Assembly (NCBI RefSeq): GCF_018388445.1
Contig: NZ_CP074405.1
Location: 434,001 to 498,000, forward strand
Source: Cellulomonas wangleii
Lineage (GTDB): Bacteria; Actinomycetota; Actinomycetes; Actinomycetales; Cellulomonadaceae
DNA length: 64,000 nucleotides
Direction: 5' to 3'
Both the position numbers and the translations under genes were made by a program. Within the stretch, counting starts at the first letter, position 1; every line of letters begins with the position of its first letter. Positions 7,872 to 14,788 of this stretch are shown one piece after another. The notes under the pieces are model-generated. The model ran no database searches, was not told the DNA's origin, and saw nothing but the letters and a program-made list of their open reading frames with translations.

Positions 7872-9095
7872 GTGGCTGCGTGCCGTGAGGTGTCGACCTG
7901 GATCCAGGAGAACGTGCTGACGCCCGTCGAGCGGTTCGTCACCCAGGCCCGCGAAGCGTGCGAAGAGGTGCGCACCTGGGTCGAGGAGCAGGTGCAGCGC
8001 CCCGTCGAGAACTGGGTCAGCCAGACCGAGCGCCGCTGCCGCGAGCAGGACTGCAACTGGTGGTGCGCGTGCTGCAACAAGTGGTTCTGCTGGCTCGTGA
8101 CCGTCGTCGTCCGGGTCGTCACCTGGGTCGTCGTCACCGTCGGCAAGTGGGTCGCGCACCTGGTGTGCAAGATCGTCGTCACGGTCATCGGCATCGTCGT
8201 CGAGCTCGTCCTCAAGGTCGTGTCGCGACTCGTCACGTTCTTCGTGTGCCTGTTCACCGACCCGATCAAGGCGCTGAGCGCGCTGTGGGACCTCGTCAAC
8301 GACGTCGTGGACGCGCTCGACGACGTCCTCGGTCTGGTGGTCGAGCTGCTCGACGACGTCGGCGAGATCATCCGGGACGTCGGTCGGCTCCTCGAGGGCC
8401 TGGGGCGCTCCTTCTGCATCTACGGTGACGGCGCGTGCGCGCTGTTCGGCGCGATCTTCGGCTTTTTCAAGGCGGTCACGGACTGGCTGGCCGACGTCGT
8501 GGACTGGGTCCGGGACACCGTCGACGGCGTGCGGGACCTCGTCCTCGGCATCCTCAGCCTCGACTGGTGCCGCATGCAGCGCGGCCTGGGCATCTTCAAC
8601 GTGCTGCGTCTGGTCACGAGCGTGACCCGCCTGCTCGGGATGCTGTTCTACGTCGGCCCCCGTCAGCTCGTCGACCGGCGCGGCCTCGAGGCGACGATGG
8701 ACTCGGCGCTCACGCAGGCGCTCCTCGACGACCCCGAGCGCCTCGAGCGCGCGCGCACCCGCGCCGGGATCGGCGGAGCACCCCTCGGGACACCGGCCAC
8801 GCTCGACCCGTGGCGCCTGGCCGTGCGGTCGGGCGAGTTCCTGCGAGAGCTGCACACCTCGGGCGTCCTCGACCTGTACGCCGTCGCCGGCCGCTTCAGC
8901 GACTGCCAGGGCAAGTTCACGTACGACCAGCTCAACGGTGAGGTCGTCTACACCGGCACGCGGACCACCGTGTCGAAGACCGACATCGACGACTTTCTGG
9001 AGCTGGGAGCCGACGCGGTGCCGTCGTTCACCGTCCACGCGATCGACCGGGAGGTCTTCCAGCGCCACCTCCAGACGGCGGACTTCTTCCCGTGA
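7872..9095 (+). CDS. Unrecognised Cys/Trp-rich, strongly hydrophobic protein
   Basis: I do not recognise this 407-residue protein. Residues 7-32 and 33-58 are a tandem repeat of a 26-residue amphipathic unit (core TWxxxxVxxPVExxVxQ). Then comes a Cys/Trp cluster at 56-74 (CREQDCNWWCACCNKWFCW). Residues 75-127 are almost entirely Val/Leu/Ile with periodic Trp/Lys, membrane-like but patterned VVxxVxxWVVxxV. A long stretch (131-262) has DVVDxVxDxV heptad-like repeats. The C-terminal ~100 residues look globular. The start is the GTG at 7872, preceded by a purine-rich GAGAGGGGGG. A lipid-interacting, pore-forming or scaffold protein is possible. No signal peptide is seen. Confidence 0.75.
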   Translation: MAACREVSTWIQENVLTPVERFVTQAREACEEVRTWVEEQVQRPVENWVSQTERRCREQDCNWWCACCNKWFCWLVTVVVRVVTWVVVTVGKWVAHLVCKIVVTVIGIVVELVLKVVSRLVTFFVCLFTDPIKALSALWDLVNDVVDALDDVLGLVVELLDDVGEIIRDVGRLLEGLGRSFCIYGDGACALFGAIFGFFKAVTDWLADVVDWVRDTVDGVRDLVLGILSLDWCRMQRGLGIFNVLRLVTSVTRLLGMLFYVGPRQLVDRRGLEATMDSALTQALLDDPERLERARTRAGIGGAPLGTPATLDPWRLAVRSGEFLRELHTSGVLDLYAVAGRFSDCQGKFTYDQLNGEVVYTGTRTTVSKTDIDDFLELGADAVPSFTVHAIDREVFQRHLQTADFFP

Positions 9096-9137
9096 GCACG
9101 AACGGCGCGACCATCACGCGCACTCTCTCGACGCGGG

Positions 9138-9458
9138 TCAGCCCCGCGGGGTGAGGGTCTGCCGGCCGAGGGTGCTCACGACCATCGCACTCCTCGCCCC
9201 GCGTGGCCCCGCGGTCCGGTACGACCGGACCGGCGCCTCCGGTCGGTCCCACGGCGGGCCCCACTCGCTGAGGACGTCGACGAACACCCAGCGGGCGTCG
9301 GGCTCGGGTGGCGCGTAGCAGTGGACGGTCTTGCCGACGACGATCGACGCGGCGGGCAGCTCGGCGACGAGGCGGCCGCGCGTCCAGGTGTCGATCCGGT
9401 CGGGGTCGCAGAGCGCCGTGACGACGGTCGCGAGGTCGTGCGCGGACAGACGGGGCAC
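9138..9458 (-). CDS. Hypothetical protein, 106 residues
   Basis: The protein reads LSAHDLATVVTALCDPDRI, then TWTRGRLVAELPAASIVVG, then WVFVDVLSEWGPPWDRP, with a compositionally normal Trp/Pro-rich body. I do not recognise a family. The start is a GTG at 9458 without a clear ribosome site. The gene follows directly, in a different frame, on a decayed RCC1-like segment, so it may itself be the 3' part of a broken gene. It is convergent with the 407-residue protein, 42 bp away. Confidence 0.45.
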   Translation of the reverse strand: MPRLSAHDLATVVTALCDPDRIDTWTRGRLVAELPAASIVVGKTVHCYAPPEPDARWVFVDVLSEWGPPWDRPEAPVRSYRTAGPRGARSAMVVSTLGRQTLTPRG

Positions 9459-9461
9459 GTC

Positions 9462-9700
9462 GAGTCAGCCCAACCGACCGCGACAACCGTCCCGTCGGTA
9501 CGCAGGCCCACAGTGTGCGAGCGGCCCGTGTTCGGTGCCGTGTGCACACTGCCGACCGCGACCGACACGATGTCGGACCACGCACCGACGGAGCACTCCG
9601 GCGATCCGGGGGCGCCTGCGGCAACGACAGATCCGTCCACGCGCACGCCCACGGAGTGCCGTCGCCCAGCGGCGATCACCGAACGTCGCACGTCCGTCAC
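9462..9700 (-). pseudogene. RCC1-repeat gene remnant
   Basis: From a GTG at 9700 the frame shows two RCC1-type blades: AAGRRHSVGVRVDGSVVAAG, a WSDIVSVAVG strand, then NTGRSHTVGLRTDGTVVAVG. These repeats normally come in six or seven copies forming a propeller, so most of the gene is missing. The open frame continues to 9176 but without homology, because the downstream 106-residue ORF is in another frame. It is best read as a truncated and frameshifted fragment. Confidence 0.6.
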
Positions 9701-9857
9701 AGAGCACCCATGCCAGCGTCGCGGTGGGTAGGGGCGCTGGAGTGCCCGACGACCGGGGGGTCCAGCGGGTCCGGTCGTGTCGAGCATCGCGTCAGCCTCT
9801 CCGGCCTGGAACGGGCAAGGGCTCCCGACGGCGGGCAGCGCCTGCACCGGCCGGACC

Positions 9858-10307
9858 TCACGGCGAGCGCGGGGTCACGGACTGTCCTCCCCACTCCTGG
9901 GGCGCGACGTCCGCGAGCGTCTGGGTGAGCACCCACTGGTGGCCGAACGGGTCGTTCAGCGTGGCCTGCCGCTCGCCGTACTCCCAGTCGTGCGACGGCT
10001 CCACCAGGACGGCTCCGCGAGCGAGCGCCGCCGCGACGACGGCGTCCGTATCAACGACCTTGAGCACGACCTGGTGGGAACGGCCGTCGGGATCCGGGAC
10101 GCGACGTCCGGGGCGCTCCTCGGCGACGACGAGCTCGGCGGCAGGGCCGTCCGGGAGCCCGAGCTGGGCCCGGTGTCCCTCGCCGATGCGGACGTGCTCG
10201 ACGAAGCCGAGCACCTCGGTGTACCAGGCGACCGCGGCGCGGACGTCGGCGACGATCAGCACGGGCGTGACCCGGGCGTGCGGTGCGGAGCGGTTGGTCA
10301 GCACCCA
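9858..10307 (-). CDS. VOC-superfamily (glyoxalase-like) protein
   Basis: This encodes 149 residues from the GTG at 10307. The protein begins LTNRSAPHARVTPVLIVADV and has the standard VOC opening AVAWYTEVLGFVEHVRIGEGHRAQL. The second module ends with DWEYGERQATLNDPFGHQWVL, in which the Glu of YGER and the H-Q-W ending are typical of PhnB-like/bleomycin-resistance-like proteins. A longer frame from an ATG at 10388 is open, but its first 27 residues do not resemble the fold. The substrate is unknown. It probably acts in the cytosol. It does not form an operon with its neighbours. Confidence 0.85.
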   Translation of the reverse strand, partial: WVLTNRSAPHARVTPVLIVADVRAAVAWYTEVLGFVEHVRIGEGHRAQLGLPDGPAAELVVAEERPGRRVPDPDGRSHQVVLKVVDTDAVVAAALARGAVLVEPSHDWEYGERQATLNDPFGHQWVLTQTLADVAPQEWGGQSVTPRSP

Positions 10308-10492
10308 GCCACCGTAAGCCGACGGTGTCCGTTCTGCCGCTCGCGGGACGAGCGCCGTCCTGTGCCACTCGCCGCCGGGCTCGTCCATGCGGTCAGCGTG
10401 GCAGGTGACACGTCGGTGACGACGCGACATCGCGATGACAGATCGACGACAACGACAGCTCCGGCCTGCTTCGTGACCTGCCTCCGCCAGGC

Positions 10493-11230
10493 CTACCGCA
10501 GGGCGCGCAGGTCGTCGAGGTCGCCGTCGAAGACGTTCATGTCGATGAACGACTCCTCGCCGTCGTACCCGTCGAGGCGGTCCCGGTTCGAGTACTGCCA
10601 GAAGGTCCACGCCCGGTCGTCCGACATGGTGGGCGGCACGATCACCGACCGGATCCAGATCGGCGTGCCTGGGAAGTGGCCGGCGACGTACCTGTCGTAC
10701 GCGCTGGGGGTCGCGTAGACGACCGGCTCGATGCCGTGGTCACGCAGGGTCTCGATGAGCGCGGTCAGCTCCGGGCGGACCTGCGCCGCGTCCGGGGGGT
10801 CGGCGTGGAACGTCCCGTAGTACTCGACGTCGATCGCGACGGGCAGCAGGTCCTCGTCGTCCGGCACCGTCGCGAGCACGTGCTCCGCCTGCGCCCTGCC
10901 GCTGCTCTCGAAGCTGAAGAAGTGGTACGCACCGACCATCAGCCCGGCCTCGCGCGCCCCGCGCAGGTTCGCCTCGAACTCCCGGTCGACGAACGACGAG
11001 CCCTCGGTGGCCTTCACGTACGCGAAGTCGACGTCCTGCCGGGCGATCGTCGGCCAGTCGACGGTTCCCTGCCATGCCGAGACGTCGACCCCCCGCACGT
11101 CGTAGCGCGCTGCGAACAGACGGTTCGGCCACACCAGGCCGCGTTCGACGAGCGCGGCCCCGAGCGCGAGGACGACGATCGTCCCCGTCAGGACGATCAG
11201 CAGGACACGGACGCGACGGCGGCTCGGCAC
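10493..11230 (-). CDS. GH25 muramidase (lysozyme), membrane-anchored or secreted
   Basis: This encodes 245 residues from the GTG at 11230. Residues 7-28 form one hydrophobic segment after a basic start (signal anchor or signal peptide). The rest is a complete GH25 barrel: RGVDVSAWQGTVDW at residues 46-59, FAYVKATEGSSFVD, GAYHFFSF, the catalytic Asp-x-Glu in VAIDVEYYG, and the C-terminal TFWQYSNRDRLDGYDG. GH25 enzymes hydrolyse the MurNAc-GlcNAc bond of peptidoglycan. There is no cell-wall-binding domain. The 276-residue frame adds an unlikely Arg-rich lead. A role in cell-wall remodelling or competitor lysis is plausible. Confidence 0.9.
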   Translation of the reverse strand: MPSRRRVRVLLIVLTGTIVVLALGAALVERGLVWPNRLFAARYDVRGVDVSAWQGTVDWPTIARQDVDFAYVKATEGSSFVDREFEANLRGAREAGLMVGAYHFFSFESSGRAQAEHVLATVPDDEDLLPVAIDVEYYGTFHADPPDAAQVRPELTALIETLRDHGIEPVVYATPSAYDRYVAGHFPGTPIWIRSVIVPPTMSDDRAWTFWQYSNRDRLDGYDGEESFIDMNVFDGDLDDLRALR

Positions 11231-11345
11231 CGCGCCAGTCTGGCGTCGTCGCGCGTCCTGCGCGCGCAACGTCCACCTGACCGGCCGCAGACGCTGCGTG
11301 CCACGATCTGGTCGCCGAAGCACGCAACGCGCCCGGTCATCGGGT

Positions 11346-11450
11346 GTAGGGCTCGCGGTACTTGTCCGCCGTCCGACGCTCTGACCTCGACGTGGACAGC
11401 TCCCTGAGAACGCCGCCGTCTCACTGTCGTGTCCGAATCCTCAGAAGCGG
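11346..11450 (+). repeat. Dispersed ~105-bp repeat, copy R1
   Basis: This is the most diverged copy of the element also at 12348, 17162 and 17588. Shared landmarks in order are GTAGG, CTTGTCC, CTCTGACCT, the small dyad TGAGA-N9-TCTCA, and the end GTGTCCGAATCCTCAG. It is between the GH25 gene and the HAD gene. Confidence 0.6.
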
Positions 11451-11520
11451 TACGGGACGGGCTGAGCTGCAGGGGTGCGTATGACCGGGCCGAGGGCGGG
11501 GCCTCGCTATCGTGCGGCCC

Positions 11521-12309
11521 ATGTACCGCGGCCTCCTCCTCGATCTGTACGGCACCCTCGTGTGCGAGGACGACGAGGTCCTGGCGCCGATCTGCGCCCA
11601 CGTCGCAGGGCTCGCCGGTGTCGAGCCCGGCGTCGTGGCGAAGGAGTGGGGGCGTCGGTTCGGCGAGGCCTGCCGCGCGGCCCACGGTGACGCGTTCCGC
11701 CTGCAGCGGGCCCTCAGCCACGAGACGCTCGCGGAGACGATGCAGCACTTCGACGTGCGGGGCGACGCGGAGGGCCTCTGTCGTCCCCAGTTCGACTTCT
11801 GGCGTCGTCCTGCGGTCTTCGCCGACAGCCTGCCGTTCCTGCAGCAGGTCGGGGTACCCGTGTGCGTGGTCTCCAACATCCACCGGGACGACGTGCAGGC
11901 GGTGCTGGACCTGCACCACCTGCCGGTGGACGCCGTCGTCACGAGCGAGGACGCCCGCGCCTACAAGCCTCGCCCAGAACCGTTCGAGCTCGCTCTGAGC
12001 GCTCTGGGGCTGCAGGTCGACGAGGTCCTGCACGTCGGGGACTCGCCGTCCGCCGACATCGGTGGTGCCCGGGTGCTCGGGATCGCTACGGCATGGATCA
12101 ACCGCAAGGGCCGGCGTGCCCCGGCGGGCTGCGAACCGACCTTCACGGCGGGCTCCCTCCACGAGCTGTCCGAACAGCTGCGCTCGGCATGCGGCGCAGC
12201 TGATCGACACGAGGAGGCGAGCGCGCAAAGGGGGTCGCAGGACCCGTCCAGGTCCTCAGTGGCGCGCGGACACGCCAGAGCGACGGCGGGCAGGCGCCGG
12301 ACACGCTAA
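11521..12309 (+). CDS. HAD-superfamily hydrolase
   Basis: This encodes 262 residues from the ATG at 11521. Motif I is LLLDLYGTLV with nucleophile Asp8; motif II is VVSNIHRDD; motif III has the lysine in YKPRPEPFELAL; motif IV is HVGDSPSADIGGA. The second position of motif I is Tyr rather than the Asp of ordinary phosphatases, as in haloacid-dehalogenase-type and some phosphatase members. After about residue 225 the sequence becomes Arg/Ser-rich and probably extends past the native end. A tail fragment of a paralogue lies at 4.8 kb. The substrate is unknown. A start at the GTG at 11512 is possible. Confidence 0.85.
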   Translation: MYRGLLLDLYGTLVCEDDEVLAPICAHVAGLAGVEPGVVAKEWGRRFGEACRAAHGDAFRLQRALSHETLAETMQHFDVRGDAEGLCRPQFDFWRRPAVFADSLPFLQQVGVPVCVVSNIHRDDVQAVLDLHHLPVDAVVTSEDARAYKPRPEPFELALSALGLQVDEVLHVGDSPSADIGGARVLGIATAWINRKGRRAPAGCEPTFTAGSLHELSEQLRSACGAADRHEEASAQRGSQDPSRSSVARGHARATAGRRRTR

Positions 12310-12347
12310 TGCGAACCGGACAAGCTGGATGCGAACCCACACCACAT

Positions 12348-12455
12348 GTAGGAACTCATCGGAGTTGTCCGGACACCGATGCTGTGACCTTTGGCGGGAC
12401 AGGTAGGTGAGACGGGCTGCGTCTCACCTACCTGTCCGAATCCTCAGCGAGAGCC
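12348..12455 (+). repeat. Dispersed ~105-bp repeat, copy R2, with perfect hairpin
   Basis: This copy begins GTAGGAACTCATCGGAGTTG and ends CTGTCCGAATCCTCAGCGA. Its centre is a perfect inverted repeat, GGACAGGTAGGTGAGACG (12398-12415) against its complement (12420-12437). The last bases include the stop codon of the ATPase remnant on the other strand. The other copies keep only the inner TGAGA/TCTCA arms. Confidence 0.7.
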
Positions 12456-12735
12456 CGGGAAGCTCGTCACCGATGACACGTACGGCTCGTTGGTGTGCCG
12501 CTGGATGTAGTCGGCCAGCAAGGGCACGGTGAAACCGGAAGCCGCGACGGGGCGCGTAGATCAAGCCCTCCTTGATGAGCGCGTCGCGGGACGCGCTCAG
12601 TCCGAGGGCCTCTTCTTGCCCATCCGCGCGGCGAGGTCGGCCACGGGGCTCGGACCGATGTCGACGGCCATCGCGGCCATGAGCTGCTTCTGCTGGGGCG
12701 TTGCGCGTTCCCACCCGGAGACGAACAGGCTGCGG
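12444..12735 (-). pseudogene. C-terminal remnant of an ATP-binding (AAA-type) protein, two frameshifts
   Basis: Reading the minus strand gives LFVSGWERATPQQKQLMAAM ... PVADLAARMGKK in one frame, then SASRDALIKEGLIYAPRRGF in a second, then FTVPLLADYIQRH in the first or third frame, ending at a TGA at 12444. Joined, this is the winged-helix tail found after the nucleotide-binding domain of some AAA-type ATPases. The whole N-terminal ATPase domain is absent and replaced by the GrpB gene region. Confidence 0.65.
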
Positions 12736-12740
12736 TCCAG

Positions 12741-13289
12741 ATGTCTGGCTGCATCAGTAGGGTTCAGGCTGTGCTTGTTCCCTACGACCCGTCATGGCCT
12801 GACCAGTTCAGGGCCGCGGCTGAATCGCTCAAGCAGGTAGGCAACCCGCAGTGGACCGTCGAGCACATCGGATCCACCGCCATCCCGGGGCTGTCAGCCA
12901 AGCCGATCATCGACCTTGCTGTTCGCGTCGAGGACGCTCGCGACTTCCAGCGACACCGGCCAGCGCTGGTGCGCGATGGCTGGCGAACTGGCAGCAGCGT
13001 ACGAACGCACGACGTGATGCTCCGCGAGCGGGATGGCACCCGGACTCACATCGCTCACTTCTTCGCCTCGGCGGTATGGGGTGAGGTGAATCAGCGTCTC
13101 TTCCGCGACTGGCTGCTTGCGCATCCCACGGATGCTCTCCGCTACCAAGAGGTGAAGCGCCTGGCCGTCAAGGATGCTGCCGTCGGGCTCGGTGCGTACA
13201 ACGCTGCCAAGACGACAATCGTGCAGGAACTAGTCGATCGCGCTCGGGCCGAGCGGGGTCTGCCCTCGGTGTCGGTCTCCGACAAGTAG
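12741..13289 (+). CDS. GrpB/UPF0157 family protein
   Basis: This encodes 182 residues with the family signature VPYDPSWPDQFRAAAESL at the start, HIGSTAIPGLSAKPIIDLAV (residues 42-61), and the C-terminal FRDWLLAHPTDALRYQEVKR. GrpB proteins belong to the nucleotidyltransferase-like fold and have no firmly assigned role. An in-frame GTG at 12771 is a strong alternative start, since TAGGGT sits 7 nt before it like a leaderless promoter. Codon use is noticeably less G/C-biased at third positions than in flanking genes, which suggests acquisition by transfer. Its 3' end is overlapped by the tail of the convergent MazG-like gene. Confidence 0.85.
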   Translation: MSGCISRVQAVLVPYDPSWPDQFRAAAESLKQVGNPQWTVEHIGSTAIPGLSAKPIIDLAVRVEDARDFQRHRPALVRDGWRTGSSVRTHDVMLRERDGTRTHIAHFFASAVWGEVNQRLFRDWLLAHPTDALRYQEVKRLAVKDAAVGLGAYNAAKTTIVQELVDRARAERGLPSVSVSDK

Positions 13290-13812
13290 TCCGCCCGCGT
13301 CCGCTCATGCCGCATCCGGGTGGGCCGCGCCCGCGCAGCGAGTAGACGCGGTCGCCCGCGGTGTCGCAGGTCACCGGGTCCGCCACCCGGCGCGGGTGGG
13401 ACGGCTCTCCGCCGTTGGTCTCGAGGTCGGTGCGGATGAGGCCGGCCCCCTGGCGACGTCGTCGGTGCGGTTGACGCGCTGCCGCAACCGTGTCCGTCGG
13501 GTCCGCGATTGACTGTTCAAGCTGATCCATCGTGCGGAGGAAGGCTGCCTCGAGGTCGACCTCGTAGGTGCTCGCCAGGGTCATCACCGCCCACAGGCAG
13601 TCGGCCAGCTCGTGCGCGAGGGCCTCGTCCAGGTCGGGGTGTGGCCGGACGCCGGCCTTGCCCTGAACCAGCTTCATCAGGTCGCCCACGTCCCCAACGA
13701 GACCAAGGGCGATCTCTTCCTCTGTCCAGCTGCGTCCGTAACGCTCCTGCTCCCACCGCGCGTACCGAAGGCGGATCTGCGCCGCGCGGGCGGAGAGCAC
13801 GAGGAAGTCCAT
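13168..13812 (-). CDS. MazG-like pyrophosphohydrolase with aberrant C-terminal tail
   Basis: Residues 1-105 form a MazG-type all-alpha domain (TEEEIALGLVGDVGDLMKLV, then EALAHELADCLWAVMTLAS), which holds the acidic metal ligands for NTP pyrophosphate hydrolysis. MazG proteins cleave (d)NTPs to NMP and PPi. After about residue 112 the frame continues for another 100 residues, first with an ordered-looking GLIRTDLETNGGEPSHPRRV stretch and then with Arg-rich sequence antisense to the GrpB gene. A natural MazG-like protein would end near 13480. I infer a lost stop or small deletion fused it to a leftover of another gene. Confidence 0.7.
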   Translation of the reverse strand: MDFLVLSARAAQIRLRYARWEQERYGRSWTEEEIALGLVGDVGDLMKLVQGKAGVRPHPDLDEALAHELADCLWAVMTLASTYEVDLEAAFLRTMDQLEQSIADPTDTVAAARQPHRRRRQGAGLIRTDLETNGGEPSHPRRVADPVTCDTAGDRVYSLRGRGPPGCGMSGRGRTTCRRPTPRADPARPERDRLVPARLSSWQRCTHRARRQHP

Positions 13813-13852
13813 ACCCGGACCGTGGCCGGACCCGCCGATAGGGTCATCGATC

Positions 13853-14386
13853 GTGTCGATCTATGAGCCAGGCACTTCGATCCAGCGGTTCGAGGTCCTG
13901 CACGACCGCGTGTGGATGCAGCATCCGGTGACGGTCGTGTCCGACGACGGTGCGACCTTGGCCGTCCGTCTGGATCCCGGTTCACGCTTCAGCTTTCCTC
14001 CGCATCCGTTCGGTCCCCACCCATGGAGCTCGCACTCGGCCTGGGCGTCCACCGTGGTGCTCCAGCTCCACCGGAGCGGCGATCACTACGGGGTCTGGAA
14101 GTTCTTCGATGCCGCGGGGGCCTTCCAGAACTGGTACATCAACTTCGAAGCGCCCATCGTGCGCCGACGGAACGGGTTCGAGACCGACGATCACGGCCTG
14201 GACCTGATCGTCTTCCCGGACGGCCGACGCGAGTGGAAAGACGTGGCCGACCTGCACTGGCAGCGAGTCACCGGACGCATCGATGAGGGCACCGTCGGCC
14301 TCGTGCTGGCGGCCGCAGCCGATGTCGTAGCCCAACTCGACTCGAACAACCACTGGTGGAGTGCGTGGGACGGCTGGACACCGTGA
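13853..14386 (+). CDS. DUF402-family protein
   Basis: This encodes 177 residues. The N-terminal half reads RVWMQHPVTVVSDDGATLAV and the DUF402 core is GVWKFFDAAGAFQNWYINFE followed by ETDDHGLDLIVFPDGRREWKD. This fold (FomD/YgaC-like) contains metal-dependent nucleoside phosphate hydrolases, and the D-x-D-LD-x-V segment fits the metal ligands. Some members act on nucleoside diphosphates, but the substrate here is unassigned. The start is the GTG at 13853, 40 bp from the divergent MazG-like gene, and the two could share a promoter region. Codon bias resembles the GrpB gene rather than the core genes. Confidence 0.85.
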   Translation: MSIYEPGTSIQRFEVLHDRVWMQHPVTVVSDDGATLAVRLDPGSRFSFPPHPFGPHPWSSHSAWASTVVLQLHRSGDHYGVWKFFDAAGAFQNWYINFEAPIVRRRNGFETDDHGLDLIVFPDGRREWKDVADLHWQRVTGRIDEGTVGLVLAAAADVVAQLDSNNHWWSAWDGWTP

Positions 14387-14388
14387 CC

Positions 14389-14436
14389 ATGCCGAGCCAC
14401 GAACCGGTCGACTACGGCTGTCCCTTCTGCCGGAGG
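14389..14436 (+). pseudogene. Possible HIT-family gene start (remnant)
   Basis: An ATG two bases after the DUF402 stop opens MPSHEPVDYGCPFCRR, which looks like the start of HIT-family proteins (YxCPFC). Similarity ends after 16 residues. The remaining 350 bp up to the next gene (14437-14788) hold no gene I can support, although the minus strand has an ordered-looking LLPTLVQLNDWH segment. Confidence 0.4.
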
Positions 14437-14788
14437 GCGAACGCCTCGGTCGGACGGCACGAGGACTGCCAGAGGAGTGCGCCGCCGTCCGCCGCCGTTT
14501 GCAGCTCCCGTGCCAGTCGTTCAGCTGCACCAGCGTCGGCAGCAGGTCGAACGGCACTCGCCGGACGGTCCACCGACTCGCGGGCGAGTCCGAGCGGCGC
14601 CGCCACAGAAAACCGAGGAAATCGCGTCGCCGCTCCGGCACGATGAGTGCCGAGGCCCGGCCCGGGCATACTTCGCCACTCTTCAAAGTCCCCGCCCGGG
14701 CGATCTCCTCACCGGCCGGCGCCCGACCCGGGCGCCGGCCATCGTCGTCTCGGACCCCGGTGGGGTCCGCCACCCGGAGGGTTACGCC

